A stretch of 64,000 bases of DNA, taken from contig FJOG01000002.1 of NCBI GenBank assembly GCA_900073065.1, forward strand, positions 2,202,243-2,266,242. The letters are read 5' to 3'. Below the pieces are notes generated by a model. The model ran no database searches. It was not told where the DNA came from and saw only the letters and a list, made by a program, of their open reading frames with translations. This stretch comes from Phialocephala subalpina. Its lineage: Eukaryota; Ascomycota; Leotiomycetes; Helotiales; Mollisiaceae. Below are positions 11,197 through 21,666 of the stretch, piece by piece (the first letter of the stretch is position 1; each line of letters starts with the position of its first letter). The position numbers and the translations under genes were made by a program.

Positions 11197-12517
11197 TTTG
11201 AAGATATCGAATCAAGGAGTGTGTTTGCCTGGATTATCTGATAAGCTGCTGAACGAGCTTAGAGCTAGAGAGGCTGTGGACTTACTCAAAATTCGGAGGG
11301 TTTGTTGCGCTGGAAGGAGTGTTGCTTCCGAGGACACTCAGGTGGTCTGCTTACAAGGACGCGGAGACTTAACTCTTCGTTGTGACGAAAGAAGGAAAGT
11401 CGACGAGCAGCGCAAGTACGCAACAAAATTCTGGAGTGGAAGTGTTCTGGTAGTCTGCAATCCCTGGTCAATCGAAGGGACTCTTGAGGATGATAGAAAG
11501 AGGAATCTCGAATTGGGAAGAAGTGTTGATGTGGTTGCGAGGCTAGATTTTTTTTCGTAGATGCAAACGAAGAAGGGGAGACCTTCGTATTAGGAAGAAT
11601 TATAAGCTAGAGCGAACTTGGAATGGCCTCATACCGCTTTCACCCCATATATGAACCAGAGAGGGGCGGAGAAGGCGGAGAGGACGGTTCTTGCGCAATG
11701 CGGAATTGGAAACCTTTCCCCGGAGGCCATGAACTCCGCCTTTGTGAATTTATGTACAAGAGACAATTTCTGCCAAGGAGATGACCTTGTAACCGGCCCC
11801 CCCCCAGGTGGGGATCGCATGGGATGAAGGAGAAGAAGGCCAAGCAAAGAGAATTGGATCGCGAAGAAGAAAAAGTATGCTTTATAGACCGGATCGTTTC
11901 ATAGCGTTCCCTCTTTCTCAAAGCATCAAGATAGTGGCACAACACTCCCTTGGTCATACGCTAGAGTTGCTCAACCCATTAGCAACCCACACGCTGCTTG
12001 CTTCAGTCGCGCTTGCTAAACCTGCTTCGAATGTTATATGGGGAGAACGAGGAAGGAGCTCACGAGATCTACAAGACAAGCAGCAAGAAGAAGCCTCTTC
12101 AATAGAGACCTTGCTGATGAACCATGGTATGAAATTCCGCGAATCACGAGAACCGGATTCAAAAGCACCTCATATCATCAGGGGCCAGCTCATCATTTGG
12201 CATCTCACAGACGTCGTGGCCGGAATGTGGCATCCGGGGTAAAGTACGAGCTGGTGATATCCTACTGAGGGAACCTGTCGAACAAAGGCGAGTGAGCAAA
12301 ACATCATGAAGAGTAAGATAGGACATTCAGAAAGGGTTTGTACCTGAATCATCCGATCATCCTTCAATGACCCCACAGTACAATCACAATCACAACCTTA
12401 CCCCTTCTATACCCCGAGACTTCAATTCTTCCACTCCCAAACCACCGACAACCCAATCAATTCCTGTCTCAAAAGCCAGCAGCCAAAGCCAGCAACCCAG
12501 ACCCAGATCCGAATACA
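11197..12517. other. Intergenic region, no gene seen
   Basis: Contains the presumed leader of copy B and a C homopolymer near 11799. The final 150 bases are rich in C and A, typical of a fungal 5' UTR for the small gene at 12518. No other feature is supportable. Confidence 0.45.
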
Positions 12518-12754
12518 ATGTGCATTCACTGGGAACGTAAACACTCAAAATGTCCCCACATCACCGACACAAAAGTAGGACTCCACTGCTACGAGGCAAG
12601 ACATGGAATGGAATGCAAGAAGCAAGAGATCAAATACGTCACTATACGTGCAATGTGTGATGGTTGTACCGATGCAGAGGAGAATAGGAAACTGGAGGAT
12701 GCGGTCAAGAAAGCTTGGGAGGCGAGCACAGCGAAGGGATGGGAGATGGGATGA
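12518..12754 (+). CDS. Small Cys/His-containing hypothetical protein
   Basis: Single-exon ORF of 78 aa, preceded by a C/A-rich leader and a good start context (ACAATG). It contains C2, H4, H9, C12, H14, then HCYEARHGMEC, and later a CDGC pair, followed by a charged helix ending KGWEMG. The spacing suggests a metal-binding fold, but I cannot name the family. There is no signal peptide. Short proteins beginning MCI/MCH with scattered Cys and a final C-x2-C occur widely in filamentous ascomycetes without assigned function. Called as a gene because leader, start context and Cys pattern agree. Confidence 0.6.
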   Translation: MCIHWERKHSKCPHITDTKVGLHCYEARHGMECKKQEIKYVTIRAMCDGCTDAEENRKLEDAVKKAWEASTAKGWEMG

Positions 12755-13148
12755 TCGGTCAGAAGCTGATACGTCTGGTCCTGAGAATGTCCTAGGTATA
12801 TGGGACTTTCCAGAATGCGCTTCAGACTTGAAGTCAGAGTCTCTACTCGGGAGAACATCTGGTTTCGGAAACATAACTTCTTGGAGTTTAAGTGCAATGC
12901 CTGCAGTCTGGTTTTGGTCATTACTAACAGTTCCAAGATGACTCTAAGAAGCAGTGCACGGCACCTGGCGTAATGTTGAATTAAGTATTGTAAATGCATC
13001 GCTTCATAGCTCATCAAACCATGCTCTTCCCCATCCTCAGTCCGTGGAAGAAAGTACTATTCAAATGAATAGCGCACACGAGACTTCTCATCAATCATAA
13101 AACTTATCTCAAAAGTATGTGCAAGAAGAGAATGTATGCTTGCTGTGC
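12755..13148. other. Convergent 3' spacer
   Basis: Lies between the stop of the small Cys protein and the stop of the minus-strand GH72 gene. It presumably holds both 3' UTRs; no other feature seen. Confidence 0.45.
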
Positions 13149-15021
13149 TCAAATGAAAGAACTGTAAAAGGCTGCAATAGTTACAACGCCGAGAAGCACA
13201 CTCAAGCTGCTTCTGACGCTTCCAGCTCCGCTCTTCTTGCTTGTAGTGGCTGCTGGTGCGGAGCTCGTGGTGGTTGTCGATGGGGATGCCCCGCTGGGGT
13301 TGTTGCTCTGGTCATCTGCCAGGGGCGTGATTGCGAGACCCGACATCACTTGTCCATTGCTCTGCTGGACGGTTTGTGTGACCTTGGTAGATGAAACAGT
13401 GACCAGCTTTCCAACAGGTGCGGGGCTGATGCCGTTGTTGATGAGATCTTGTGCTCCTGGAGGGACGGCTGGAATCGTGAAATTGGTCGAGAAACCCTGG
13501 GTTGTGATGAGTGACGAGGAGCACTTTGGAGCCACAACAGTCGTATTTCCCGCCTTCAGGCCTTGCAGCATGGTGACATTCAAGGTGTTGAATTGTTTCT
13601 GCAGAGAGTCGTAGTCGGATAGGAGTTGGGCAGAACCATTGCTGTTGATGGTTACGAGACCAAAGTTAGATGTCTCCTGTGAGAACTCGTACACCAGACC
13701 TCCAGAAAGAACTGGAGTCATCAGGGGGCCGTAAAGGACAGGGACCTCGGTGAAGATACGAGGTGAAGGTTTGTTGCAACCGTACTCAGAGAAGAATACA
13801 GGAACGCTGGTATTGCTGAAGTCCGCGGTGAGGACATCGTAGCCGGAAGTCTGGTACGAAGAATCTCCACACCACGAGTAACTATTAAGAGCAAAAAGGT
13901 CAACGCGGGATGGATCGGTGTCATCGCCTGTTGTGGTGCATTGCATATAATTCCAGCTGTCCAAAAGAGTCTCGCGGAAATCTGCTGCGCTGTAGCCGAC
14001 CGGGATTGAGCGGGTGGAGTGCTTTGCGATATAGTTCTTGAGATCTCGAGTAACAGCCTTAACACGTTAGCAAGGTCCTTTTTCTGTCATAATACTGGTG
14101 ACGCAATATCCTCCAAAAATGTCACTTCCTTCGATTAACAATGTGAACGCAAATCGAAGGAAATATTCAAATATCTGATATAAACATTCGGCAAGGTCCT
14201 GCAACATCGAAAAAGCCGCAGATCAAAGTAAATGTGAAGGGACTTACTCGCATATAAGGAGGAACAGTTCCGCTAGTTGGCAGATCATTGATGACCTCAT
14301 TGCCAGCAAAGAATAGCAGAGTGTTCGGGTAGCTCTTGAATGCCTCCACCACAGCAAAAGTCCGGTTCAAGTATGAGGAATCGTAGGAAGTCCCCGGAGC
14401 GGAGCGGTCAATACTCTCGCCAGCTAGAGGAGAATTGACATCGATTAACATGTAGATACCGACCTGGAAAATGTCAGCGCAAGGCCATTTCTCATTGTCT
14501 GTATGGGCCACAAACCGCATTGAAGATGGAAGCACACATATCATGGTTCAGATCCGGATCGACATTGTAGACTCGAATCGCATTCACACCCTGCCAAACA
14601 TCAGCAATGCTTCGTAGTCTTCGAACCGTGATATCCTGACCAATCGTTGCATCAACGCAGCGTCTCTCAAGCAAACACCTCCATCGCTCAGCGGATCGAC
14701 TCCTGATGCTGGATTATATCCTGATGACCCTCCTGGCTGGTATGCGACGCCCAGAAGCTGTAATCTATCTCCAGTGACCGAATTGACGAAATCCGAGCCC
14801 TTAATAACAACGGTTTGCACAGCGAATGTTGTCGCGCAGAACAGCGAGAGAATCGCGAATTGAATCTGGCAGGCATAGCATGTTAGCTATTGGAATATAA
14901 CAATGGATAGAACATGTTTGTGAAACGTATTTGCTCGAGCTGAATCGTCTCGGGAAACGGCATTAGAGGCGTTGATATCGAAACAATGGGCGGGGATCTC
15001 CACACGTACCGCCCGAAACAT
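13149..15021 (-). CDS. GPI-anchored 1,3-beta-glucanosyltransferase (GH72)
   Basis: Five exons: 15021-15010, 14865-14641, 14590-14516, 14463-14248 and 14057-13149. All junctions are phase 0; the product is 478 aa. The first exon encodes only MFRA and supplies the start of a signal peptide (IQFAILSLFCATTFA). GH72 landmarks follow: the LSDGGVCLRDAALMQRL region, GVNAIRVYNVDPDLNHDMC, acid/base Glu160 in FAGNEVIND and nucleophile Glu267 in FFSEYGCN. There is no C-terminal CBM43 module; the tail is Ser/Thr-rich and ends in a hydrophobic segment after KKSGAGS, a GPI-anchor signal. GH72 enzymes cut and rejoin beta-1,3-glucan chains at the wall face of the plasma membrane. The tiny first exon across a 144-nt intron is the least certain part. 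Intron 4 is 190 nt and holds an inverted repeat. Confidence 0.9.
14126..14162. repeat. 11-bp perfect inverted repeat inside a GH72 intron
   Basis: Arms TTCCTTCGATT (14126-14136) and AATCGAAGGAA (14152-14162) are exact reverse complements separated by 15 nt. They would form a hairpin in the pre-mRNA of the unusually long (190 nt) fourth intron. Confidence 0.8.
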
Positions 15022-17447
15022 GTTGACCCACGTCCAAACGATCGAATGACCTCAGTGCCTCAATTCCTCAAGTAACGAACCGAAGAAAGCGACCGTAAGA
15101 GCAGTAACGACTGCGAGGACGAAGATGCAAACGATTGACTCCGGGAATGTTTGGCAGTGAGGGATGGACGAGATCTTGAGAATGTTTCTCAGTGTACTGT
15201 ACCTTGGTAATCCTGGACTCTAAGACCGATAAGCTTATACCTATTCGGTCATCGTTCGACCTCGGGATATCCACTAGCGTACCTTAATTTGATTTTGGTC
15301 TTGAGAGCCTCAAAACAACGACCGCGAAGAAAATCCCGCAAATGGAGAAACTGAAGTATACAAGAGAGAGGAGAAGTCGAATCTCGAAGGTTACCAAAAG
15401 GAAGGATTTAAGATGAGGTGAAGTTGGCTGATATTCTGTCTGACAGTTCTGCTAAGCGAGAACAGAGGTCGCTCGTATTCGAGGTTGGACCTTGCATCAG
15501 CAAGACCGCACTGCTACACGCTAAAGAGAGGTACGAGACCTGGTAACATACTACTTGTACCAATTCTCAAGAAGACACGAGACATGTTGCGAGCTTCTCT
15601 AGGTCTCCTTGTTGGAGACCGGATGATAGTTGTTGGTTGTTGGCGATCCGAAGTTGGTACCATCCTTTCTCGAATCTTTAAGCGGCCAGAAGAGGGATGC
15701 TACTTCGATACAGATCCGGGTCGGATATCCGAAATCTTACTGTTGAAGTCAGATGACTGTGGTATAGTTATATCAACCTTGACCTCTTGAATTCTTGTTT
15801 AAGTTGAATTTCTGCTGCAACGAATCTTCCAGTCTACTTTGCATATTCATGCTACTTCAAGGTCTGCATTGATTCGACGTCTTTCCTTTCATAGTTTCTT
15901 ATTCTTCTGACATCGGGCTAGGGCTTCTCTGTCAATAGGACGGCGGGCATGACCGTCTAGGCTTCTTGCTCCTGTACTTCCCAGCATGCTCATCAATAGT
16001 AGAGATTTGAGTTCCCCAGAATTTACAAAATGGCAGAGCATTTGAGCAGCATGGCAGGTTGTGAAGAAAGGTTCTCCTCCATATCGCATGGGTTCCATGC
16101 TAGAATCCCTGTGGAAACCTTCGACATTCTAGTAACAAGGACGTTTTAATATCAGGGAATGGTAACGGGCAACAAATTACGGAAGTCCAAATTGTCCAAC
16201 GTGAGATTAGACATTTCGACAATGGTGATGAGGGCGGGAAGAGCGGAGCGGAGCGGAACCTTCGGCGATATCAATATCCCAAAAAGTTTGAGAAACTTTC
16301 ATGTGCAACGAGGACGCAATGTAACTCGGAAGCCAATGACCCAAATGTCGCTGGGGTATTTCGACCTGCAACAAAACTTTGGCATCAATTCTTGAAGCCA
16401 ATATTCAAGTTTTCCATAGGATTGCTGACCTGCACTAAAGCTACAACTGACTCAATTTCAAGCTCCAAGTCAATGTCCAAACGTCGCTGGGTTCGTAGAT
16501 GTGCAGCAAAAAACCCTGTCTCAATGTCCGAAACTTCCTTAGACTTGCCGAAGAGCATCAAGCCAGCTTTCTACTTTCCTAATCACACATCGAGGCCACA
16601 TTACTCCACACAGCAACTCAAATTCAAGAAACTTCCTCAAATTTGTAGCTTTGTCATCCGCTCCCTTTCACGAATGCTTCCCTTCGCCCCACGACCAGCT
16701 ATGTGGCTTTGGAAAATCTCTCCTGCAATCAAATCGCCTTAATCTTAAACCTAGGCTGACAGCCCCATTATTCTTACACGACCAAACCTTTCTGAATGTC
16801 CTTCCCTCCATCATCCACCAACACAGGAAATAGTAGTATGTGGACGCTGTTGGATGAAACTATTAGCATCTTGATGACCAGAGTTGAGTTCATTGTGAGA
16901 TGCGTGGTCCGCATGATGTGAAGCATAGAATCGAGGTCTAGTGTCCTAGGTCGAAAAGGCGCAGAAATTGCAGAAGTCCAAGTATACCCCTTGCATGGAC
17001 GAAGAAAGCGTGGAGGCGATGAGAAGAGCGTCGACCGAGAGGGAAGCGCAAGTAACGGCAGAAGAGAAAGAGAGGTGATGTAGAGTAATAATACCTATCA
17101 TTGCCCCACCACTGTTGAAACTTCATAGGAATATCAAGCTTGACCATAGGCATCTCAGATACGTCCACAGCTGCGATTGGGGTCACAGGACATGCGAAGT
17201 AGAGTATGGGAATCGAAGGAGACATTTTGGGATGCTGGGTTAGAGAGAAGTGGTGTTCTTTTGGTGTGGTTGAGAAGAGCAGAAGTTAGGGAACGAAAAG
17301 TGATGAAGTTCTTCGAGAGATCCGGAGGTTGGATGAATGGGTTGGTTGGATAGGAGGATGTGGTCCTTTAAATGTCAGCTTTTCACTCGAAATTTCAATT
17401 AGAACGAGCATTTCATCTTGCCGTATTCCTTTAATCCGTTTGTCATT
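15022..17447. other. Gene-poor region upstream of the GH72 gene
   Basis: The first few hundred bases should contain the GH72 promoter. A minus-strand ORF at 16938-17225 starts with a reasonable ATG (MSPSIPILYFACPVTP) and a possible donor after GGNDR-like codons, but no convincing second exon was found, so it is not called. An imperfect repeat is listed separately. Nothing else is supportable. Confidence 0.4.
16334..16525 (+). repeat. Imperfect direct repeat of about 55 nt
   Basis: Copies at about 16334-16389 and 16471-16525 share CAATG, CCAAA(T/C)GTCGCTGGG, a TGCA(A/G)CAAAA block and a final TCAAT in the same order, 137 nt apart. They could be an old local duplication. No coding potential or mobile-element hallmark is visible. 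Confidence 0.4.
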
Positions 17448-17806
17448 TCAAAGCAGTTCCATAATCCATTCTCTTCTACCGCATCGAAGGAAGCATATCT
17501 CCTTTGCCAAGAAAGCGGATGTTGGAAGTACTTGATCCAAATCCGTCACGAACTGATTGTCGCGCGAAAACTCCAAATAATGCAGGATGAAAATGTCCGT
17601 TGTCCACCTGGGAATACGCACCATGTGTTCCTGTTGGTTGAAGTCCAATTCCAAAACATCAGGTCTTGCTCTGAAGTGTGGAAAGCCTCCTCGGAGAATT
17701 CATACGTTGTATCTGAACACCATTCGAAGATCCTGCGTCGTATTTCCCCGATTAATATATCTGATCTACTCTGCCCATGACTCGATGTCATGCAGATGTT
17801 GATCAT
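17448..17806 (-). pseudogene. Probable 2EXR-domain relic (third copy)
   Basis: Two overlapping minus-strand frames together resemble a 2EXR protein. The first contains LIGEIRRRIFEW, matching the family's P-x-EIR-x-x-IW signature. The second reads RPDVLELDFNQQ, IPRWTTDIFILHYLEFSRD, then VLPTSAFLAKEI and RREW, the usual middle of the domain. Joining them needs a +2 shift. A 50-nt GT-AG interval has the right length but creates a TGA at the junction, and a 35-nt interval restores the frame but is very short for an intron. A frame-shifted relic is the simplest reading, with a gene carrying an unusually short intron as the alternative. The N-terminal strand and C-terminal half are missing. Confidence 0.45.
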
Positions 17807-20800
17807 AGGATCTTCATGTTCGCATAATGAACAGACTATATGCGGGTCGTAAGATGCATTTTTTTGCTTATGAGGATAATCTCTTGGCTATGGTAGATGT
17901 AACATTGGTGCATTTTCTAGATAAGTAGCAGATCGGTCCCGAAGTGTGACAGGAAGCTGAGGAACTGCATGGCGTGCAGTAGTCGAGAGCTTGCTGATCA
18001 AACGGGAGACACTAGAAACCTAACGTCGGGGAGAAAGCTGGTGGCATTGATATCGTGTTTCCCCTTAGCCACAAGGCTTGGCTTATAGTTGAGATACTCG
18101 AAGGGAGAGCTCTGACTTCAAACTCTAGCTCGTGGATCACACTTGTGGGAGAAAGGCTTGATGTATTGATGTATGAGAAGAACGGAAAAGAGCATGCGCG
18201 TATCGACAAATTTCAATCCTTCGCAACTTCTCGACCCTTCTACGCCCGAAACCAAACCAAACGCAACAAGAATGCTCGCTATAATTCAAGGTTCCTCGGC
18301 ATAAGGATGAAAAGAATTGATTAACAACGGCGGTATAAGAACCAATGTGGACATATCAAACACCCAATCTAATGAAACAAGTAGGAAGCTCAAAAGGGAA
18401 CACACGTCCACATGTCTGAAGATCGCGTGATGCCACACTTAAACAAAACGACGTTAGCCACCCGCCAGGACCCAATGATCCAACTGTCTATCATCAGTTG
18501 ATCCTGTAGTGCCTTGTCAAGCGGACACCATTGTTCGTCTCCCCGGTGCCACGGCGTAGAATGCATGACACCCATCCCTCCCCGAACGGTAGTTCTCGTT
18601 GATCTGATCTTAAGATGTGTGTGTTCTGTCGACAGGTAGCTTACTTGTTATCGACCCCGGGTGCTCGAGATGAGCTCGCACCTACGAAGAACCCCCAGGT
18701 CGAAATACGCTACCCCAGAAGCAGATTCTCACGCCACGGATAGTGTACCTATAGCTGACGGATCATGTGCAAGGGAACGACATTGCGGCTCTTCTTGCAA
18801 TCTGTTTTGACTCTAGCTCGAAACTTTATACTCTGCTTTACGAATTACGACCATTTAAACTTTGTCCACGAACACCAGTGACCGTGCTGTCCACACTGCA
18901 CTGCATGCACATACTTGTCCACGTATGAAGAGGAAACACATGGTCAATGGGCTGGAGATAGGAAGCCGGACAGAGGATCCGGAGGACCTTAATCACTGGG
19001 TAAATTTACCACTAGGACTCTTCGAAATGCAGTTAAATGAGACATCGGAAAGTCAAAAAAGGGGGGATGTGGAAGTCGGAAAGCGAGTGCGAGTGCGAGT
19101 CGGCCACATGGTACCCCGCACCACAACAAAAACGGAAATGGAACAACTACAAACGCCGGAGTGACAGTCACCGCTCTCTCTTGTGAGTCTGTGACCAGTG
19201 TCTAGGCTTCTGCAAGCGCTTGGGCTTGATGCTGTGAACTGCCGATAGGGTCCAAACCAATTTTCTTGGAAGGACCGATAGCCTGGGTGCGTAGTGGACG
19301 GGTTGTGGTGGCGGGTGCTTGTCCCCGGTCCGAGAACGGGAGACTTCGGCGTTTGGGGACAATATTGGATATTTCCAGGCGTGGAAAGGGTACAAAGCGA
19401 GCGTTGAGCTTGCCGTCGCTGCAAAAGAGCTTTGATATTTTGGCGGCTCTGCACAATGCTGGCTGGCGGGCTCGAAAAGTGTGGAGCTGCCGTAAGGTGT
19501 TCTAGAAGCGCGTTTATGATTTGCAGCGGAAAATTCTCAGGATGCCGACGGACCTCAAGACGCCTTTTCTGATCTAATTTTCCTTCCAGAAGGGTTCGAA
19601 CTTCGAAGGGCCGTGTTTTTGCTTCCTACCAATGCGTTGTAAATGTGCGTAGGAGATGCAGGTACGCGATGGCTTTGGGGCGTGATCAATAAATTCATTG
19701 CTCACGTTTTGGCTGCCCCTGCATAACCACACGTGGAAGGAGGAGAGTCTTTTGGTAACTGAGGACTTGGCCAAACTTTTTGTTCAGATGGAAATTCTCC
19801 TGTTGTAACCGTCCAGAAAGCCATATCGAACGGAAATATATGATCAGGGTTCGCGAAGAGCGGTAAACTTTAGAATCCTTCTAGAAGGCAAGGAAGATGG
19901 ATTTGCTGCTTCGATAGGGTTCCGGCACAGAGCTGCTCCTCGAATTATCTCACATCTGTTGTTTCCCCTTCTCCTTTTCTCAGCGTCATGGTGGACATCT
20001 GGTCTCTAGTCGACCCCAGGCGAGTCTCATCCTAAATATATCTGCTTCGAAGTGAGATGGAGAAGTTGCGTATAGGGCCAGGAAGTGAAACAACAAGGGT
20101 CTGTCTCATTAGTGGCTGGAAGCTTGCTGGTCGGCTATGGCACCCCTAAAGACCTTAAGGCCGATGAACTGAGGGTGAAATAAAAGAGGAAAGAGGGTAC
20201 AGAAGGATCAGGTGCTACCGCTTGAGCTTGAAGATTCCGTACACACCGCATCTCTGACCGAATGTACGGGAGGAGCAGAAGAGTTCTCAGACGTCGTGCT
20301 CCAGGATCGAATAGAAGTCCTCCCCTTTATCTCAAGAACATGGGGGAGGGGCGTCTGCTGGAAAGACCCGTAGTAATGATGTGCAACCGCTGCTGGGAAT
20401 AATGGAGGCAAGGGCTAGGATGCAATGGTGGGAGCGACGTTGTGATTAACTCGCGATGATTGCTTCAGCTGCAATAATAATTCGTGGGCTGAATGAAGCT
20501 TTGATGTCTGCTCTCTCCTCGCTCGCTCTCGCTCGCAAGATCTGCTGTTCTTTGTGCTGGTCCGAGATTGGAGGCATCCAGAGGGATTGTCCCTGACCAG
20601 AGCGTGATATCTGGCTCCGGCGTCGATATTCAAGATCCCTCGGCACTGATTGCTGATTGCTGATTGCTGACATCGTGGTGCTTTGGTGCATCTCGTAGAA
20701 TTTCTGACTCGTCCACTGCAGTAGTTGTAACCTATCGAGCAGCTCCGTCCGTCGTACCGCCTTCTAGTCCTCCCAGGACAAACTTCGGGGGGCTTGAGGG

Positions 20801-21666
20801 GGCACGACATGCGCGCGCCCCATGTAAGAAACCATGCTCCAGCCATGTGCGTGGTGTTGAGATCCATTGACCGATTGAGCCAGCGGTCAGTCCAGGGGCT
20901 TTTCGAGCCAGTGAGGGCTCCTGAAATGCACTCGCAGGGTGTCTGCCACAGCCCGCTGGGCTTCTGCAGCTCTGCCGTGCTAACGCATTCTGCTCTGGCG
21001 GCGCTGATGCTACAGGCCTCTTGTTATCGGTGGGCATGGCACCGGGGTCGAGCGCTGAGAGCAGGAAAGAAGTGGACAGCTGCCACTGTCTTTGGTCGAC
21101 CTGTGGGGCACCAGAACTGGCCCTATTTCCTCAAGAACTGCCATCGCCATGGCCCATGCCTACCTAGTCCAGGGTTTCGGTTGTGTTCGCCGTTGCTTGA
21201 AAAGGGAGACCAGTCCTGGGTTCACAACTCGACGATTGATTTGAGTGGAGGATCAAAAAAAGCTGCCGGCCACGACCAAGACAACCTGCAGACCGGCATA
21301 CGAACGGTCTCAGATCCATCTAGAAGAACCCTTCTGGAAATCTCCTTTGTCTGGATTGCGTGCCAGTCGGGAGCGCTGGGCCTTCCACCGAGTCTCTTTT
21401 TTCTTCTGTGAAGGGTGAAGGAAGAAGGCGCCTGGTTTTCTCTCACCCGAGGACAAACTCTATTGCAGCAGAGCGCTTCGAACCGAAATATATCCATCCT
21501 ACTCCGGACATCCATCTCGATTTTCGACAACCTTGTTGCATCTGCACTGGATCTTTGTGCATGATCGAAGTTATCGCGTCCTAACATGCCGGAGAGGGCA
21601 AAAATTGTATCTATCCACAAGACCCGACTCACCAAATAAATCCGCTGGCAGCTCACCACCGTGCCA
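17807..21666. other. Long gene-free stretch upstream of the kinase gene
   Basis: Almost 3.9 kb without a supportable gene. ORFs at 18862-19164 and 20794-21411 lack any recognisable motif and begin at non-ATG codons. The last 1 kb is more GC-rich and probably contains the promoter and leader of the STK32-type kinase gene. A short tandem repeat is listed separately. Confidence 0.45.
20648..20670 (+). repeat. Short tandem repeat (TGATTGC)3
   Basis: Three perfect copies of the heptamer TGATTGC followed by TGA. It lies in non-coding sequence about 1 kb before the kinase start. Confidence 0.8.

Noticed and set aside
16938..17225. Minus-strand ORF starting MSPSIPILYFACP
   Set aside because: Reasonable ATG, but the frame becomes low-complexity and no convincing second exon could be found.
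18862..19164. 100-codon ORF on the plus strand
   Set aside because: No ATG start, no recognisable motif, and no leader or splice context.
20794..21411. 205-codon plus-strand ORF before the kinase gene
   Set aside because: It begins at a non-ATG codon, has no motif or plausible composition, and lies in the GC-richer leader/promoter of the kinase gene.
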